From Diphasiastrum complanatum (Eukaryota; Streptophyta; Lycopodiopsida; Lycopodiales; Lycopodiaceae), in the NCBI GenBank assembly GCA_029204225.1, contig CM055100.1, positions 51,395,260 through 51,459,259 on the forward strand: a stretch of 64,000 nucleotides of DNA, read 5' to 3'. The notes below the pieces were generated by a model. It ran no database searches. It saw only the letters and a program-made list of their open reading frames with translations, and was not told the DNA's origin. A program made the translations under genes and the position numbers. Below, piece by piece: positions 24,590 through 38,280 of the stretch. Position 1 is the stretch's first letter, and each line of letters begins with the position of its first letter.

Positions 24590-25215
24590 TGCATTAATTA
24601 ATGGTTGGAATATTAATGATGTCCAAATTAAACCACATTGAGGACTACACTGAAGTAGGTGCTCATTGGCCCTACAAGTGACTTGTATGCAACGATTGAG
24701 TATTTCTTCTATGATGCCACCGAAGAGGACCACGGTAAGGTCAACAAAATGGTGTGTGAGCCATTAGCAGTCCTTGAATCTGATGGTTCGCAACATTGAA
24801 AAGAGAACGATGCTGCTACTTTGACCTCAATAAATCTAGGTGGTTGCTTGTGGTTCATTTAAATTCAAACAAGTGTCAACGTTTGACAGAGGAAGATCTA
24901 CAATAGAAAAGATCTTCCTCTGTCAAATGGTGACACTTGTTTAAATCTAAACGAACAATATGCAACCATTTAGATTTATTAAGTTTGAAGTAGCAGCAAC
25001 CTTTTCTCTCTTCGATGTTAACGTTGTGAACCATTAGGTTCAATGACGCCAACGACCTGCACACCATCAGTCTCTTTGGTGGCCTTCTTTGGGCATCATA
25101 GTTACATGAAACACCCAATCGACACATACAACTCGATTCCAGTGCCAACGAGCCCCCATAGAGTGCATCGTAAATGGATTTGGTTCATCATTAATATTCC
25201 AAGAATTCATTGCAC
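24590..25215. repeat. foldback of two diverged head-to-head copies
   Basis: 24590-24898 is the inverted counterpart of 24911-25215, with loop 24899-24910. Near the centre the arms agree closely (GACAGAGGAAGATC / GATCTTCCTCTGTC, AACAAGTGTCA, TAAATCTA, GCTGCTACTT). Farther out they diverge but keep the same order (TGGTTC, TGGTGTG, GGAATATTAATGATG). Both copies seem derived from one coding-like segment, of which 25148-24876 (-) is the more open. I do not recognise the protein. Confidence 0.8.
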
Positions 25216-25512
25216 GTCCTAATTTTTCCTCATGGTTTAGTTCTTTATTATTTCCCACAGGTTTATCAAAGTTTAGGGTCCCTTATTGTTGTTTAAAATT
25301 TAGTGTTTATTGTTATTTATAGATGAAAATGTATTTATATACTAATATTGTCCCCCTAGCTTTGACTCAATATCTCTCTCTCTCTCTCACACACTAAATA
25401 TGAGTGAAACTTAAACTAAGAGCAATAAAAGTAAACTAAACCCTATAACCATGATACGTTAAGCTTTGAGACATATACTAGCATATTACATAAAGCGTAA
25501 ACTAGTAGCATG

Positions 25513-25514
<2 letters not shown>

Positions 25515-25580
<66 letters not shown>
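25515..25580. repeat. (AC)n microsatellite
   Basis: About 33 uninterrupted AC units after the segment-2 flank. Confidence 0.97.
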
Positions 25581-25582
<2 letters not shown>

Positions 25583-25634
25583 AGAGAAAAAAAAGAGAGA
25601 ACATTATAGAGTGCTAATCAAAACTCCCAAACCA

Positions 25635-26345
<711 letters not shown>

Positions 26346-26662
26346 ATAAACGATGCTGCTACTTCGACTTCAATAAATCTAGGCGTGATACGTTAAGCTT
26401 TGAGACATAAACTAGCATATTACATAAAACGTAAACTAGTAGCATGAATTACACACACACACACACACACAAAGAGAAAAAAAGAGAGAGAACATTATAG
26501 AGTGCTTATCAAAACTCTTGAACCATATGATTATATCCTATTTCAGAATGTCACCACATGCTTTCTTGTGGAACTTATAATAAGAAACATTTGGACCACT
26601 CCTTTAACGGAAGAAAACAAGGGCTACACACCTTCCTAGAATTGGGAGTGTTGATTACCTTT

Positions 26663-26814
<152 letters not shown>

Positions 26815-27004
26815 AGCAAACGTCTAAGCACAATCTGCCAAAAAAGCACCACATAATTGCAATTTTAACAAAAAAATATCAGAAATGAAATTGCAGATCC
26901 TTGGAACAGACCTCGGAATAGGAGCTGGTATTCTATCTGAAATAGATTTGCCTATTCCGAGGTTAATTCCGACTCCCACAAGATTACTCACTCTTGGGGA
27001 AATT

Positions 27005-27008
<4 letters not shown>

Positions 27009-27096
<88 letters not shown>

Positions 27097-27104
27097 CTCT
27101 CTCT
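27009..27104. repeat. (CT)n microsatellite
   Basis: About 47 CT units with one G interruption. Confidence 0.97.
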
Positions 27105-27413
27105 TATATAAGCAACATCAAATCTTATAAGCTTGAAACCTTACAAAATGAAACCTACCAACATGAAACATAAACTAATGGTATGAAATTGATAAGCATG
27201 AAAGTAGTAAGCATGAACCCCAGAAAACCCTCAACCTAAACTAATAGCATGAAAATTAACCCTTATAATATCATGGAGCTAGCCAATATGAGTGAAACAT
27301 AAACTAAGAGCAGTAAAAGTAAACTAAACCCTATAACCATGATACTTCAAGCTTTGAGAACAAAACTATGAAACAAAAACTAGCATATAACATAAACGTA
27401 AACTAGTAGCATG

Positions 27414-27536
<123 letters not shown>

Positions 27537-27737
27537 GAGAACATTCTATAGCAAACATCTAAGCACAATCTGCCAAAAAGGCATCTCATAATTGCAAGTT
27601 CAACAAAAAAATATCAAAAATGAAACTGTAGATCCTTAGAACAAACCTCAAAATAGGAGTTGGTATTTTGTCTAGAACATATTTGCCTATCAAGGTTAAT
27701 TTTGACTCCCACAAGATTACTCACTATTGGGAAAATT

Positions 27738-27851
<114 letters not shown>

Positions 27852-28744
27852 CAACATAAAATCTTATAATCTTGAAACCTAACAACTTGAAACTAGATAA
27901 CTATTCACTCATGGGGAAAAATAGATGTATACATGATAATTGAAAAATATGCTAAAAAAACACCTAAGCTAAACAAATCTATCAAAAGATTCACAGATTT
28001 GTCATTTGAAAGCTCAAAGATCTGTCAAAAAAGCTCAAAGGTCGAAACAGACGTCGAAATAGACACTGGTATGTTGTTGAAAATATCATCGTGCATTCTG
28101 ACTTCCATTCCAACCCTATCAATACTTAGGATCTGCTAACAAATGTGCGCCTTAGCTGCTATGATGGTGATCAGCCCAACCTGCAAAACAAAAATCAATA
28201 TTGAAGTTCTTATGCATATTGCCACAAAAAATATTCTTGCAACAATCTAACCTTTACAAAACAAATTTGAAAAACCCAAATCCACTCAAAGCAAAAGCTA
28301 AATTTACACAAAGAACACAAAGATGCATATATCTAGATCTAGATCTACAACAAATAAAACTAATATAGATACTACACAAAAGCTTGGATCTACAATAGCC
28401 TGGAAGGAACTGGCTTTGGAATAGCCATCGGAATAGGCGAAGCTGGCCATCCACTTATTCTGATAGCCATTCCGACTATCTTGAAATCTGGATCTGCACA
28501 AAATATCTGGATCTACAACAAAGCACAACACCCACAAACCTTACCACTTGATTTTGCAAGGAGACGCAAGACTAAGAGGAGCAAGAAGGGAGCAAAGAGT
28601 AAGAGGAGCAATGAGGGGAGCAAGAGCAAGAGGAGGAAGCTAAAGAAAGCAATAGCAAGAGGAACAATCAAAATTGAGGAGGATAAAGAGGGTGAGGACG
28701 GATCAACCACACAAAGGAGGAGACAAAGGCGGTAGTTGCGTCCC

Positions 28745-28914
28745 TTGATACCATCACCCAGTCCTTTTTCTTTTTTGAAAATGCCGCGACAATGTAGGCG
28801 ATTTCCTGTGTACTTTTGTAGACTATATAAAAATATGCAGAGAACTATAGAGCTGGGTAATGTAGTGGATGAAGATTGAAAATGATTAGTCAATAATAAG
28901 GAGAATAATCCAAC
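28745..28914 (-). mobile_element. copia LTR start, minus strand (second LTR family)
   Basis: On the minus strand the LTR begins TGTTGGATTATTCTCC at 28914, directly after a purine-rich AAGAGGGAG. The stretch GTGGATGAAGATT then matches the LTR at 52874-53308. It is the 3' LTR of the copia remnant on its right; its far end is not found. Confidence 0.65.
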
Positions 28915-31080
28915 ACTCCCTCTTAATCTGAATCCATGAATGCTTTAACCTTCAAACTTAGTTTTGCACAAAATTTCTTGTGTCAATCCAAGCTTAATGC
29001 TTTAGTGAAAATATATGTTGTCATATTTTACGTTCGGCAGTACTGCAAGTCAACCTCTTTGTCAAAAACTTTGCTTCTGACATGGTGATACTTAATTTCA
29101 ATGTGCTTACTCCTAGAATGAAATCTAGGGTTCGTTGATAAAGCAATGGCACTTTGATTATCACAAAATAGAATTGTTGGAGCATATTGATTCTCAGACT
29201 AATATCTAAAAGTAAGTTTCTCAACCATATTGCTTCCTTTGTAGCTTGAGAGCTACGATATACTCTGATTCAATGGAAGATAGAGCTATCAAAGTTTGGT
29301 TGCGACTGTTCCATGAAATAGGACCATTTTTTTGGAAGAATGTAAATCCTAAAGTGGATTTACGAGTGTCTACATCTCCTGCCCAACTTGCATCTAAATA
29401 ACCACTGAGAAAATTGAGTTTGTCGTTGTCGACTCCTCCATAACAAATGCAAAATTTCATAATAGCTCGAAGATATCTCAAGACTCTGATAAGAGCCTTC
29501 CAATGTGTTATACCAGGATTGGTCATATATTGGCTCACGGAACTGACTGTAAAAGCTATGTTTGGTCTAGTACAGATTGTTGCGTACATAAGAGATCCTA
29601 TTATTGAATGATAAGAATACTCACGCATATGGTCCTTCTCTTTGATTGATCGGGGACAATGTTCCTTTGACATCTTGAGTCTTGGATCCATTGGTGAGAG
29701 AGCTAATTTGCAATTCATTAGATTATATCTGATTAAGACATCGTGAATGTATCTTTGTTGAGAAATATAGATCAACTTCCGTTTTTTCTCTTTGGATTTG
29801 AATACCTAGACAGTAATGAGCTTCGCCCACATCGGTCATGTCGAATTCGGAAGATAGCATTGTCTTAGCTTCTTTTATCAGATTGATATTGTTGCTAAAA
29901 AGCAATGTGTCGTCCACATACAAAGTGATAATGATGGAATGCTGCACTGACTTGAAGTAGACATTCGAATATGAAGAGCTTGGTGTGCAGCTGTGATCAA
30001 TAAGAAAAGTATTGATGCTTTGAAACCATGCTCGAGTAGATTGCATCAAGCTGCCATTAAGTGCTTTATGGAGTTTATGTGAAAGATTCAACTAGTTTCA
30101 TCACATTTTGCTATATTTCCATATTTGGCATATTGACGCCAAAACTTGTTTTACCCTTAGAGGTTGAATTTTCAAAGTTCATTAGTCTAAATTTCATTTG
30201 AATAAATGCTTTTTGAAAGTGTGGGAAAGTTAGAATTTGGAGTAGATTCAAATTTGAATAGTTGGGTACATTGAATCTAGACCCAAAACTAGTGGGGTTA
30301 GCATTTTGGTGGGAAAGCCAAGTGGCCAAATAGGGTTTGGACCTGTTATAAAAGGATGTAACTCGTGAAGAGAGTAATATTCTCTCTTCTCTATCTCATT
30401 TCATGCTTATACATGGTTCTCTTGGGTTCTACTATCCATTGCTGCACTATCTTGGTGATTGCTTGCAATTCTATGTGTAGAATGATCTATATTTGCTATT
30501 TTTGGATCCACACGTGTGAAATACAGTATCTTGATGGTTTTGTACGGACAACAATAGTAACACTTAATTTCATTCAAGTTTGATCAAGCTCTATTGGTAT
30601 TTGCATCTCATTTTGTGTGTAGATGCTGATTTTTCTACATTGGTGAGATTGGTAGTGTATTTCTCTTTCTAACCAAAGATCATTCAAGTAGATTGGATCT
30701 TAAGGATCTGAAATCTTTCACAGTTTACACACATGATTGTGTTTACCTTCGATATTATAGCCTTCAGGTTGCACCATGTAAATGTCCTCTTCGATAAGTC
30801 CATTAAGATATGCTATTTGTATATCCATCTAATGTATTTCCAAATATGCTGTAGCAGCAAATAACAATAGAAGTATGATAGAAGAATGTTTAACTATTGG
30901 GTTGAAAGTCTCAATGTAGTCGACATTCGGTACATGAGAGAATCCTCTGGCGACAAGTTGAGCCTTTCTTCGGTCAATACTTCCATCTATCTCGTACTTG
31001 ATTTTGAACAACCATTTGCAATCAACTACATTTTTGTTGGCAAGAGGAGGTGTGGCCAAGGCTGGTGCGAGCGAGGCTAG
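28915..31080 (-). pseudogene. Ty1/copia pol remnant: RT and RNase H
   Basis: Minus strand, right to left. The segment 31059-30780 reads NKNVVDCKWLFKIKY, RKAQLVARGFSH and NPIVKHSS, the RT start. After an insertion (30079-30721), 30078-29723 continues KLHKAL, then LYVDDTLLFS with the intact catalytic YVDD, then YCLGIQIQ. The segment 29775-29221 then gives RPNIAF, DASWAGD, RKSTLGFTF and SSIESEY, the RNase H, and the last part of RNase H down to 28915 is frameshifted. This is the only copia copy in the window that still has the RT catalytic motif. Frameshifts at about 29770 and 29221 plus the insertion make it non-functional. Confidence 0.85.
30079..30721. mobile_element. insertion inside the copia RT
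   Basis: The RT frame is cut between QPEGY (about 30770) and KLHKAL (about 30075). The inserted 640 bp begins GTGAAAGATT and ends AATCTTTCAC, a 10-bp inverted repeat. It contains TTATAAAAGGATG near 30350, which looks like a promoter, so it could be a solo LTR or a small non-autonomous element. I do not recognise the family. Confidence 0.45.
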
Positions 31081-31168
31081 TATGTGTGTCGATGGGAGAT
31101 GGAGTAGGGGATACAGTGAAGATCAATAAATTTTGGCTTTTAGTCTCAAGTTGCACGATCGTGTGTTT

Positions 31169-31173
31169 GGGGG
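31169..31173 (+). other. target site duplication, left (GGGGG)
   Basis: Five G immediately precede the copia-M 5' LTR, and the same five follow the 3' LTR at 37033-37037. This is the normal 5-bp copia target duplication. Confidence 0.7.
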
Positions 31174-31980
31174 TGAAAAAATCAAGAGTTTCTATCTTTC
31201 AAAGCCTTAGCATTTTTCCTTAGTTTTTCCTTTGCTGTTTTTAGCAAATGTGCATTTTGAACTGTTTCGTCGCACAGTCTGCATTTTTTGAACTGTTTCG
31301 TCGCACAGTTCGCATTTTTGGGTCATGAGAAAAATTTATCCCTAGGTCTTAAACACTTAGAAAATAATTCTGAGAAATTTTCAAGACACTGTCGCATTTT
31401 GCGCATTTTTGCGAAGAAGGCAACACTGTCTCTAAAATGCCTTAGAAAGGATTATGCCCTTAGAAAAAGGGACACTCACCTTAGAAAATTGATGTTTGCC
31501 TTAGAACTGGTTTTTACCCTAAAGTCGGCTTTTTTGCCTTTTGGAAAAAGTGACACCTGCCCTTAGAAAATGGACACTGTCCTACAGCCGTGTTTTTTGC
31601 CTCTTTACAAAAGGGACATTGCCCTTAGTAGTAGCTTGTCATTTTATTCGAAAGAGAGAACATCTTTCTCGCGCCAACGCGCTAATATGGAAAACAGACA
31701 GCGCTCAAGAGAATATTGTAAATTTAGTTTCTGATATAGAAGTGATTTTTCTCAGTGCTCTGTTTTGTGATGTGTATGATCTGCAATATTGGAATGCATG
31801 CTATCAGTAGATAAATTTCCACTACTGTTATTTCTCAACATTATCTGCTGTTTTACAAGTTTACTTTTACAACAGATCTGCAGTAGCAATCTGGGGCTTG
31901 GAAGAGAATTAGACCGCAATGAGTAGCAGTAGCTACTCTTGCCAAGTCGGCTCTATCCAACCTTTCATCACATCGCATCA
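31174..31980 (+). repeat. copia-M 5' LTR (807 bp)
   Basis: It starts TGAAAAAATCAAGAG and ends CATCGCATCA. It carries repeated CCTTAGAAAAGGGACACT-like units and the string TCGCACAGT twice. Compared with the 3' LTR it lacks about 390 bp (the stretch corresponding to about 36150-36670), so it has suffered an internal deletion. Confidence 0.85.
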
Positions 31981-31981
31981 G

Positions 31982-31993
31982 TGGTATCAGAGC
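31982..31993 (+). other. copia-M primer binding site
   Basis: TGGTATCAGAGC, tRNA-Met type, lies one base after the LTR end. Confidence 0.85.
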
Positions 31994-32016
31994 CCCGACT
32001 TTGATTATCAGAGCCC

Positions 32017-34110
32017 ATGGCATCCATTAGCAGCATTCAATCAAAGATCTGCAAGATCCTTGATTCCTCAGGATCAAACTTCACAGCATGGAAGGTGAAA
32101 ACTTCTCTCATACTGAAATGAGAAGGTCTATGGCCTTGGGTAGATGGCACATAAGAGATGCCCACAACCACTGACAAAGAGCTACGGGAATGGAGAGAGA
32201 AAAACGACAAGGCAGTAGCTGTCCTATCCTCCTCTATCGAAGATAGCCTGACACTTGATCTAGCCACACTCTCCAAAGCAAAGGAAATGTGGGATACTTT
32301 GTTGACCTGATTTCAAGTGAACTCCTGAAGCCAAATTATGCTTCTAGAAGATCAGTTGACCAATCTGAGATGGTGGGATGGTAAAGACCTCACTTCCTTC
32401 ATCAGAAGAATGAAGGACCTATTCCTCTCACTACACAATTCGGGAGAAGAGAATGCAGTCTCAGTAGAGAAGCAGCTCACATACCTGCTGCGAGCTCTAC
32501 CAAGATCGTTTCAAACGACCCGAACACTACTTGCTAAAGATCCATAGGTGACTCTTGAGAAGGCTGTAATCGAGATCAGAGAAGAGGTGGAAGCCCGTGA
32601 ATACCTTGATGACAATGATAACTCTGATCAAGCTCTCTACATCAACAAAGAGAAGCAGAAGAAGAATTTCAAGCCTAAGAGGGAGTTGAACCAAAGACAA
32701 GATCGAAGGCATCAGTCAGAGGGAGCCAAAGAAAGCAAATGGAAGAGCAAAAATAAATCGAAATAGCAGAATGGTGAGAAGAAGACCTGTACGAGATGCA
32801 CACAAGAAGGCCGTACTATTGATAAGTGTTGGCTCAATCCAAGGATAGAGTGGATCCACCATCATAAGAAGGGTCATGCAGCCATTGACTGCAACCAAAA
32901 TCCCAGAAACAAGAAAGCTCAGAGCAGACGAGAGAGCGACAATAGCTCATCCTATGTGGAGAAACCAGAGTCCTCCAAGATGGCCGAAGACAGATCCAAC
33001 AATGGCAAGAACCTAGCAGCTTACTTGTGTGCTGATGTCTGTGCGACATCAACTTCAAATACACAAGAAATAATTATTGATTTAGGTGCAACGTCACACT
33101 TCGTGGCAACAAAGCACATGATCACTGATTATCAAGAATCAGAATTCTCCAGATATATAATCTTGGGAGATGGCTCCAAACACAAAGTCAATAGAACTGG
33201 AGCGCTGTGGTTAAGCACCGAAGGAAGAGACAGAAGGCTCGACAACACTCTACACGTGCCCACTCTTCAGAAGGACCTACTATTTGTTGCTAAGATGGTA
33301 GATGCAGGACTAAGAGTCACCTTTGTAGGCAATACCTATGAAGTGGTTGAAACTACAACCACTCAGCTTGTCGTGACAGGAAAGCGAAAGAGACACCTGT
33401 ATCACCTACGGATCCAAGTACCTTCAGAGCAAGCTCACCAGATCAACAAATCGATGGATATTACATGGCACAGGAGGCTGTATCACATGAATACAGTTGT
33501 TCTATACAAAGCTAGCCGGAGCGGAGCATTCACTATAGTCAACATCAAAGATGCAGCATGCTTGAAATCTTGCGATGCCTATAACAAATGCAAGATGTCA
33601 CATATACCATTCACCAAGGACTCTTTGAAAGAACTCTTGAAACTGGTACACTCTGACATCTGTGGTTTGATGTGGTCTCCCTGGGAGGTTCAAGGTATAC
33701 ATCACTTTCATTGACAACTTCAGCAAGTTTGCAGCCGTGTACTTTATCCACAACAAGTCGGAGGCCCTGGACAAATTCACAAAGTTCGTGAATTGGGATG
33801 AGAAATGGACTGACAAGAAGGTGAAGCAGTTGAGAACAGACAGAGGAGGAGAATACGTCTCCAAACGCTTTGCTGAGTTCTGCTCCAACAAAGGCATACT
33901 TTACTTGAAGACTCCAGCCTACACACCACAACACAATGGTGTGGCAGAGAGGAGAAATCAGACTCTCATGGAAGCTGCGAGATCCATGATGGCCTATTCA
34001 AAGGCATCAAGATTCTTATGGGCTGAAGCAGTAGCTACAACCAACTATCTGCTGAATAGGACAGGTAGATCCAGTGTTGCACATACCATGCCACACGAGA
34101 TTTGGTGAGG
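32017..34110 (+). pseudogene. copia-M gag, protease and integrase
   Basis: One frame from ATG 32017 runs through about 33690. Gag holds NFTAWKVKT, then DNLTNLRWWDG-like UBN2 text; after a basic stretch a nucleocapsid-like CTRCTQEGRTIDKCW is followed by HHHKKGHAAIDC. Protease has IIIDLGATSHF (Gly-Ala-Thr-Ser kept, catalytic Asp kept). Integrase has WHRRLYHMN, then LVHSDICG, then (after a frameshift near 33690) FIDNFSKF, RTDRGGEY, TPAYTPQHNGVAERRN. In-frame stops are at 32119 (TGA), 32152 (TAA), about 32308 and 32326 (TGA), 32545 (TAG) and 32764 (TAG). Confidence 0.85.
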
Positions 34111-35834
34111 CAACAAACCAAGTCTGACACTGTGCGCATTTTTGGATGCGTTGCATATGCCCACATTCCAGATCAAAAAAAAAAGAAGCTGGATGAAAAG
34201 ATGGAGCAGAGATTCCTCGTAGGATATGATGTTCATTCATCATACTATAGGATCTACATGCCTGATAGCAGACAAATCAAGACTGTCAGAGACGTCAGAT
34301 TTGAGAGTCAAAGACAATGGCTGACAGAGATCCAGTTGGCTACAAAATCTTGACAAGAGGCTACTATGACCTGCTGACATCTACGGTGGGAGCGGATCCT
34401 GAGTTTCCTGAACAAGATGCTCAAATTTCAGATGGACAGAGCAACTGTTCAGACGACGAGCAGCAAGACACACATCCTGTACCTAGGACACCTACTACTC
34501 ACCACAATTCAGCAATCAGCAAAGTCAATGCCATCGATCTGACTGCGAACTCTCCAAGAAGATCCATGAAGGCAAGGCCATCGATCTGACTGCGAACTCT
34601 CCAAGAAGAGCACCTGTCAGATTCGTACCCGATAGCTCAGTCTCTATAACAGAGGAGTTCTGTAGATTTGGAGGAGAACCTCAAACATATGAGGAAGCTA
34701 TCAGCTGTCTAGATAAGGACAAGTGGATTAAAGCGATGGAAGACGAGATGAATTCCATGGAGTAGAACAATGTCTGGAATCTAGAGCCATTACCAGCAGA
34801 TAGGAAGACTATAAAATGCAAATGGATTTTCAAGTACAAGTATGGACCTAATGGCAACGTATCAAATTTCAAGGCCATATTGGTGGCATTTCACAGCATT
34901 TTGAAATATTAGACCTAGGGAAAGCAAGATGCTACCTAGGATTGCAAATTGACAGAGATCTTGACGAAGGGAAGCTGTACCTTCACTAGTCAAGGTACAT
35001 CCAAAAAATCATTGATGATTTTCAAATGACAGACTGCAAGGGAGCTAATACGCCGATGGTAGCTGAATAGTTCTGACCAAGCAAGACTGCCCGTAGAAGG
35101 CAGAAGAGCAAGAAGCCATGCAGAACGTGCTCCACAAAAGGTTAATCGGATCGCTCATGTACTTGACAGATAATACACGCCCTGACATTGCTTATGCAGT
35201 TTTCAGAATGAGCCAGTTTAATATCAATCTAGGTCCTATGCATGGAAAATAGCCAAGAGAATTCTGCAATACCTTCAACAAACGAAGCATTATGGGCTGT
35301 GTTTCTCTCAGCATGAAGGATTCCAGATTAAATACTACAACAATGCAAGCTAGACATCCTTGAAAGATGACTACAAGAGCATCTAAGGAGGATGCACAAT
35401 AGCAGCCGGTGCAGCTGTGATATGGATCCACAAGACTGTAACTGCGCAATCATCCTATGATGCAGAGTATGTTGCAGCAGCCAAGATGACAAAGTAGAGT
35501 ATGTTGCAACATCCAAGATGGTGAACGAGCTTACATGGCTCAAGCAGTTCCTTGATGGACTAGGAGAGAACTCCAACGAGCTGCTGCTACTATTCATGGA
35601 TAATACATCCGCCATTCATCTGACGAAGGATCAGTGTTTCATTCCAGGATGAAACACATTGCTATCAGATATCATCTGATAAGAGATCTGGTTGAGAGAG
35701 ACAGGTTGAAGACCGAGTTTATTCCAACAAAGCAGATGGTGACTGATATCTTCAAGAAGCCTCTTGACAAGGCGATTTTTGAGAAGCAGCGTGCAAGCTG
35801 AGGAATCAGAAAAATACCAGCTTTGAGAGGGAGC
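34111..35834 (+). pseudogene. copia-M RT (core deleted) and RNase H
   Basis: The segment 34100-34350 is the end of integrase (FGCVAYAHIPD, RFLVGYD). RT starts at about 34670-34890 (EEAISCLDKDKW, IKCKWIFKYKYG), then jumps from NFKAILVA straight to LGKARCYLGLQID at about 34918. The roughly 400 bp that should hold the palm and its YVDD are absent. RNase H follows, with TRPDIAYAV-like text, KHYGLCFSQ, SYDAEYVAAAKM and a short duplication of AAAGTAGAGTATGTTGCA near 35490. Stops recur, for example TAG at about 34763. Confidence 0.82.
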
Positions 35835-37032
35835 TGAAGAATCCAAGAGTTTCTATCTTTCACAGACTTAGTATTTTTTTCTTAGTTTTTTTTTTGCTGT
35901 TTTTAGCAACTGTGCATTTTGAACTAGGTTTCGCACAGTCTGTATTTTTGAACTGTTCTTAGAAAAAGGGACACTCACCCTTAGAAATATGACGTTTGTC
36001 TTAGAACTGGTTTTTACCCTAAAGTCGGCTTTTTTGCCCTTTGAATTTTTTGCCATTCAGAAAAAGCGACACTTGCCCTTAGAAAAGGGACACTGTCCTA
36101 CAGTCATGTTTTTTTGCCTCCTTACAAAAGGGACACTGTCCTTAGAAATGGTTTCTGCCGTACTGTCGCACTTTTTGCCTTTCGGAAAAAAATGACACTA
36201 TCGCCAAAATGTCTTAAAAACCTTTTAGGACTACTGTCAGGTTTTTTGCTAAGAACTTGCCCTTAGAAAAGGGACACTTACCCTTGAAAAAATGACACTG
36301 CCCTTAAAATCTTAAGAAGGGTCTTTAAGCAAAAAGACAAAGGCCTGCAGCATGAAGACACTATCCAACGGGCAGAAGGCAGCTAATGCACGAGCAAAAG
36401 GAGAAGGTCCAACGACACAACACGAAATTGTTCGCGACACAAAACTCTTCGCGCTCCAAAGGACCAGGAAGATCAAGCAAGTACCATGTAGTACAACTTC
36501 CTGATCTAATATGATGCCATCAGCAGAAGAGCGCTAGAACGTGCCTAATCTGTCGCTCTTGTAATCTGAGATTGGTTGTAGATCGTTTAATCTCTCTAAA
36601 TCAGAAATGTTGCTCTGAATATATGTATTGCTAGACAGTCAGTAAGTAAGTCACGTACACAGAGTGAGTTTACAGATTAGTAGTAGCTAGTCATTTTATT
36701 CGTGAGAGAGAACCTCTTTCTCGTGCCAATGCGTTGATCTGGGAAACAGACAACGCTCAAGAGAATATTGTAAATTCAATTTTTGATATAGAAGTGATTT
36801 TTCTCAATGTTCTGTTCTGTGATGTGTATGATCTGCAATATTGGAATGCATGCTATTAGTAGGTAAATTTCCGCTGTTGTTATTTTTCAACATTATCTGT
36901 TGTTTTACAAGTTTAATTTTACAACGGATTTGCGGTAGCAATCTGGGGCTTGGAAGGGAATTAGACCGCAGTGAGTAGTAGTAGCTACTCCTGCCAAGTT
37001 GGCTCTATCCGGCCTTTCATCACATCGCATCA
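35835..37032 (+). repeat. copia-M 3' LTR (1198 bp)
   Basis: It begins TGAAGAATCCAAGAG right after GAGAGGGAGC and ends CATCGCATCA, the same end as the 5' LTR. It is longer than the 5' LTR and probably closer to the ancestral length. The part 36690-36760 (GTGAGAGAGAACCTC, GGGAAACAGACAAC) also occurs at about 53600-53660. Confidence 0.87.
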
Positions 37033-37037
37033 GGGGG

Positions 37038-37430
37038 AAGGGCCGGCTAGTTGTATATCACAGGGAGGCGTTTGAATACCTAGGTTCTCTAGGTGGGTTA
37101 TGGCAAGGGCTGTAAGGAGGCCACTACATGTAATCATGTTCATGCATTTGAAAGCAACTTGCAGTTCTTTGATCAGAACTGTAGCCCAATCATAGATGGT
37201 GGTAGGGTCTTCCATGATCGATTATCATGACCACGATCAGCTTGGATATGCGGAGTGGGTGATGGAAACTCATGAGGATGGTGGCAGATATGAAGTATAT
37301 CGCCTCTCGGCGGTCAAGATTTATGATCTGCAAGATTAGATAGCCATCATTGGTTTTTTGTCTTGACATCATCATGGTCTGGGAGAAAGAAAGCGGGAGG
37401 AAAATGGCAATGAAAATAAACAAATTGGCA
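37038..37430. other. unassigned sequence between copia-M and gypsy
   Basis: I see no gene that I can support. It is old insertion-site sequence; an open frame at 37030-37215 (-) has no recognisable motif. Confidence 0.3.
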
Positions 37431-37431
37431 A

Positions 37432-38200
37432 TGTAGTTTTGTGCTAGTTTTTTGGGGCCAATTTCATCTGATTATAGCCACTAAACCCATCTAAAAAGCT
37501 ATAGGCTTCTGCTTAGGCTATTCTCTCTAACACATTTTTTGTAAAGGGTAGAGGAAAATGGTCCTTGCTGGTAATGACATAGAGCTTCTTGTAGTCCACA
37601 TAAATTTGAAGTTTTCCATTTTTCTTAGGGACTACCACAATCGCGATACCCAATCTATGTGTTCCATCTCATAGATGAACTCTACATGGAGAAGATTCTT
37701 CAACTCTTCTTGAATTAGCTGGACGTAGTGCAGATTAGACCGATAAGGCCTACTAAAGACAAGTTTTGCTCCATCGACTAGAGGAATGGTGTGAACCACT
37801 ACATCCGGTGATAGGCCCTTCAGCTCAGCATAATTTCATGCAAGATAATCACGATATTTGCAAAGAAGAGCCTTTAAATCACTTAACTCTTCTCCTTCTA
37901 CGTCCTCTTCTACAAATACTATGCGACTATCTTCTCCCTCCTCTATTAGATCTAGTTTGTTAGTACGAGCAGGACCTTCGCAAACATTGGCCCCTTGGGA
38001 GATGTCCTCTAATGGTTCTCTCTTGGCTTTGGCTTGTTTTAATTTTTTTAAACAAATATGCTTAGCATAAATCTCAAGTTAATTTTTTTTCAAGATTACC
38101 ATGGCAATTAGTTCTACCTCTTCCATTTCAGTAGTTGAAACTAAGTCCACTTCACCCGATATTCCTAATGAGAGTTTTCTTTTATAAAGCCACTCCTTTT
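37432..38200 (-). pseudogene. Ty3/gypsy reverse transcriptase, N-terminal fragment
   Basis: Minus strand from about 38000 down: KYRDYLA, stop, NYAELKGLSPDVVVHTIPL, then RPYRSNLHYVQLIQEELKNLL, then VVVPKKNGKLQIYVDY, DHFPLPF and YSFLDGFSGYNQ, followed by HKTT. These are the RT fingers and first catalytic block of plant gypsy elements. The fragment ends at about 37432, before the YxDD motif. Several codons are stops and RICVDYRKLN has become QIYVDYKKLY. Confidence 0.82.
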
Positions 38201-38280
38201 TATTCTCATCATGTTACTCTCAATGATACGACATCAACATCATTTCCCTGTTCATCATATGAAATTTCTCAACTAAGAAA

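Larger units (their letters stand above)
31174..37032 (+). mobile_element. Ty1/copia element copia-M, two LTRs and TSD, defective
   Basis: The element is complete in outline: 5' LTR 31174-31980, primer site 31982-31993, gag/protease/integrase/RT/RNase H, polypurine tract GAGAGGGAGC, 3' LTR 35835-37032, and GGGGG on both sides. It lies between minus-strand copia and minus-strand gypsy pieces, so it inserted into older repeats. It is dead through in-frame stops, a frameshift in integrase and loss of the RT core. Confidence 0.88.

Noticed and set aside
28481-28735. Lys/Arg-rich 84-codon frame that could pass for a nuclear protein
   Set aside because: Purine-rich repeat sequence with no conserved motif and no splice context.
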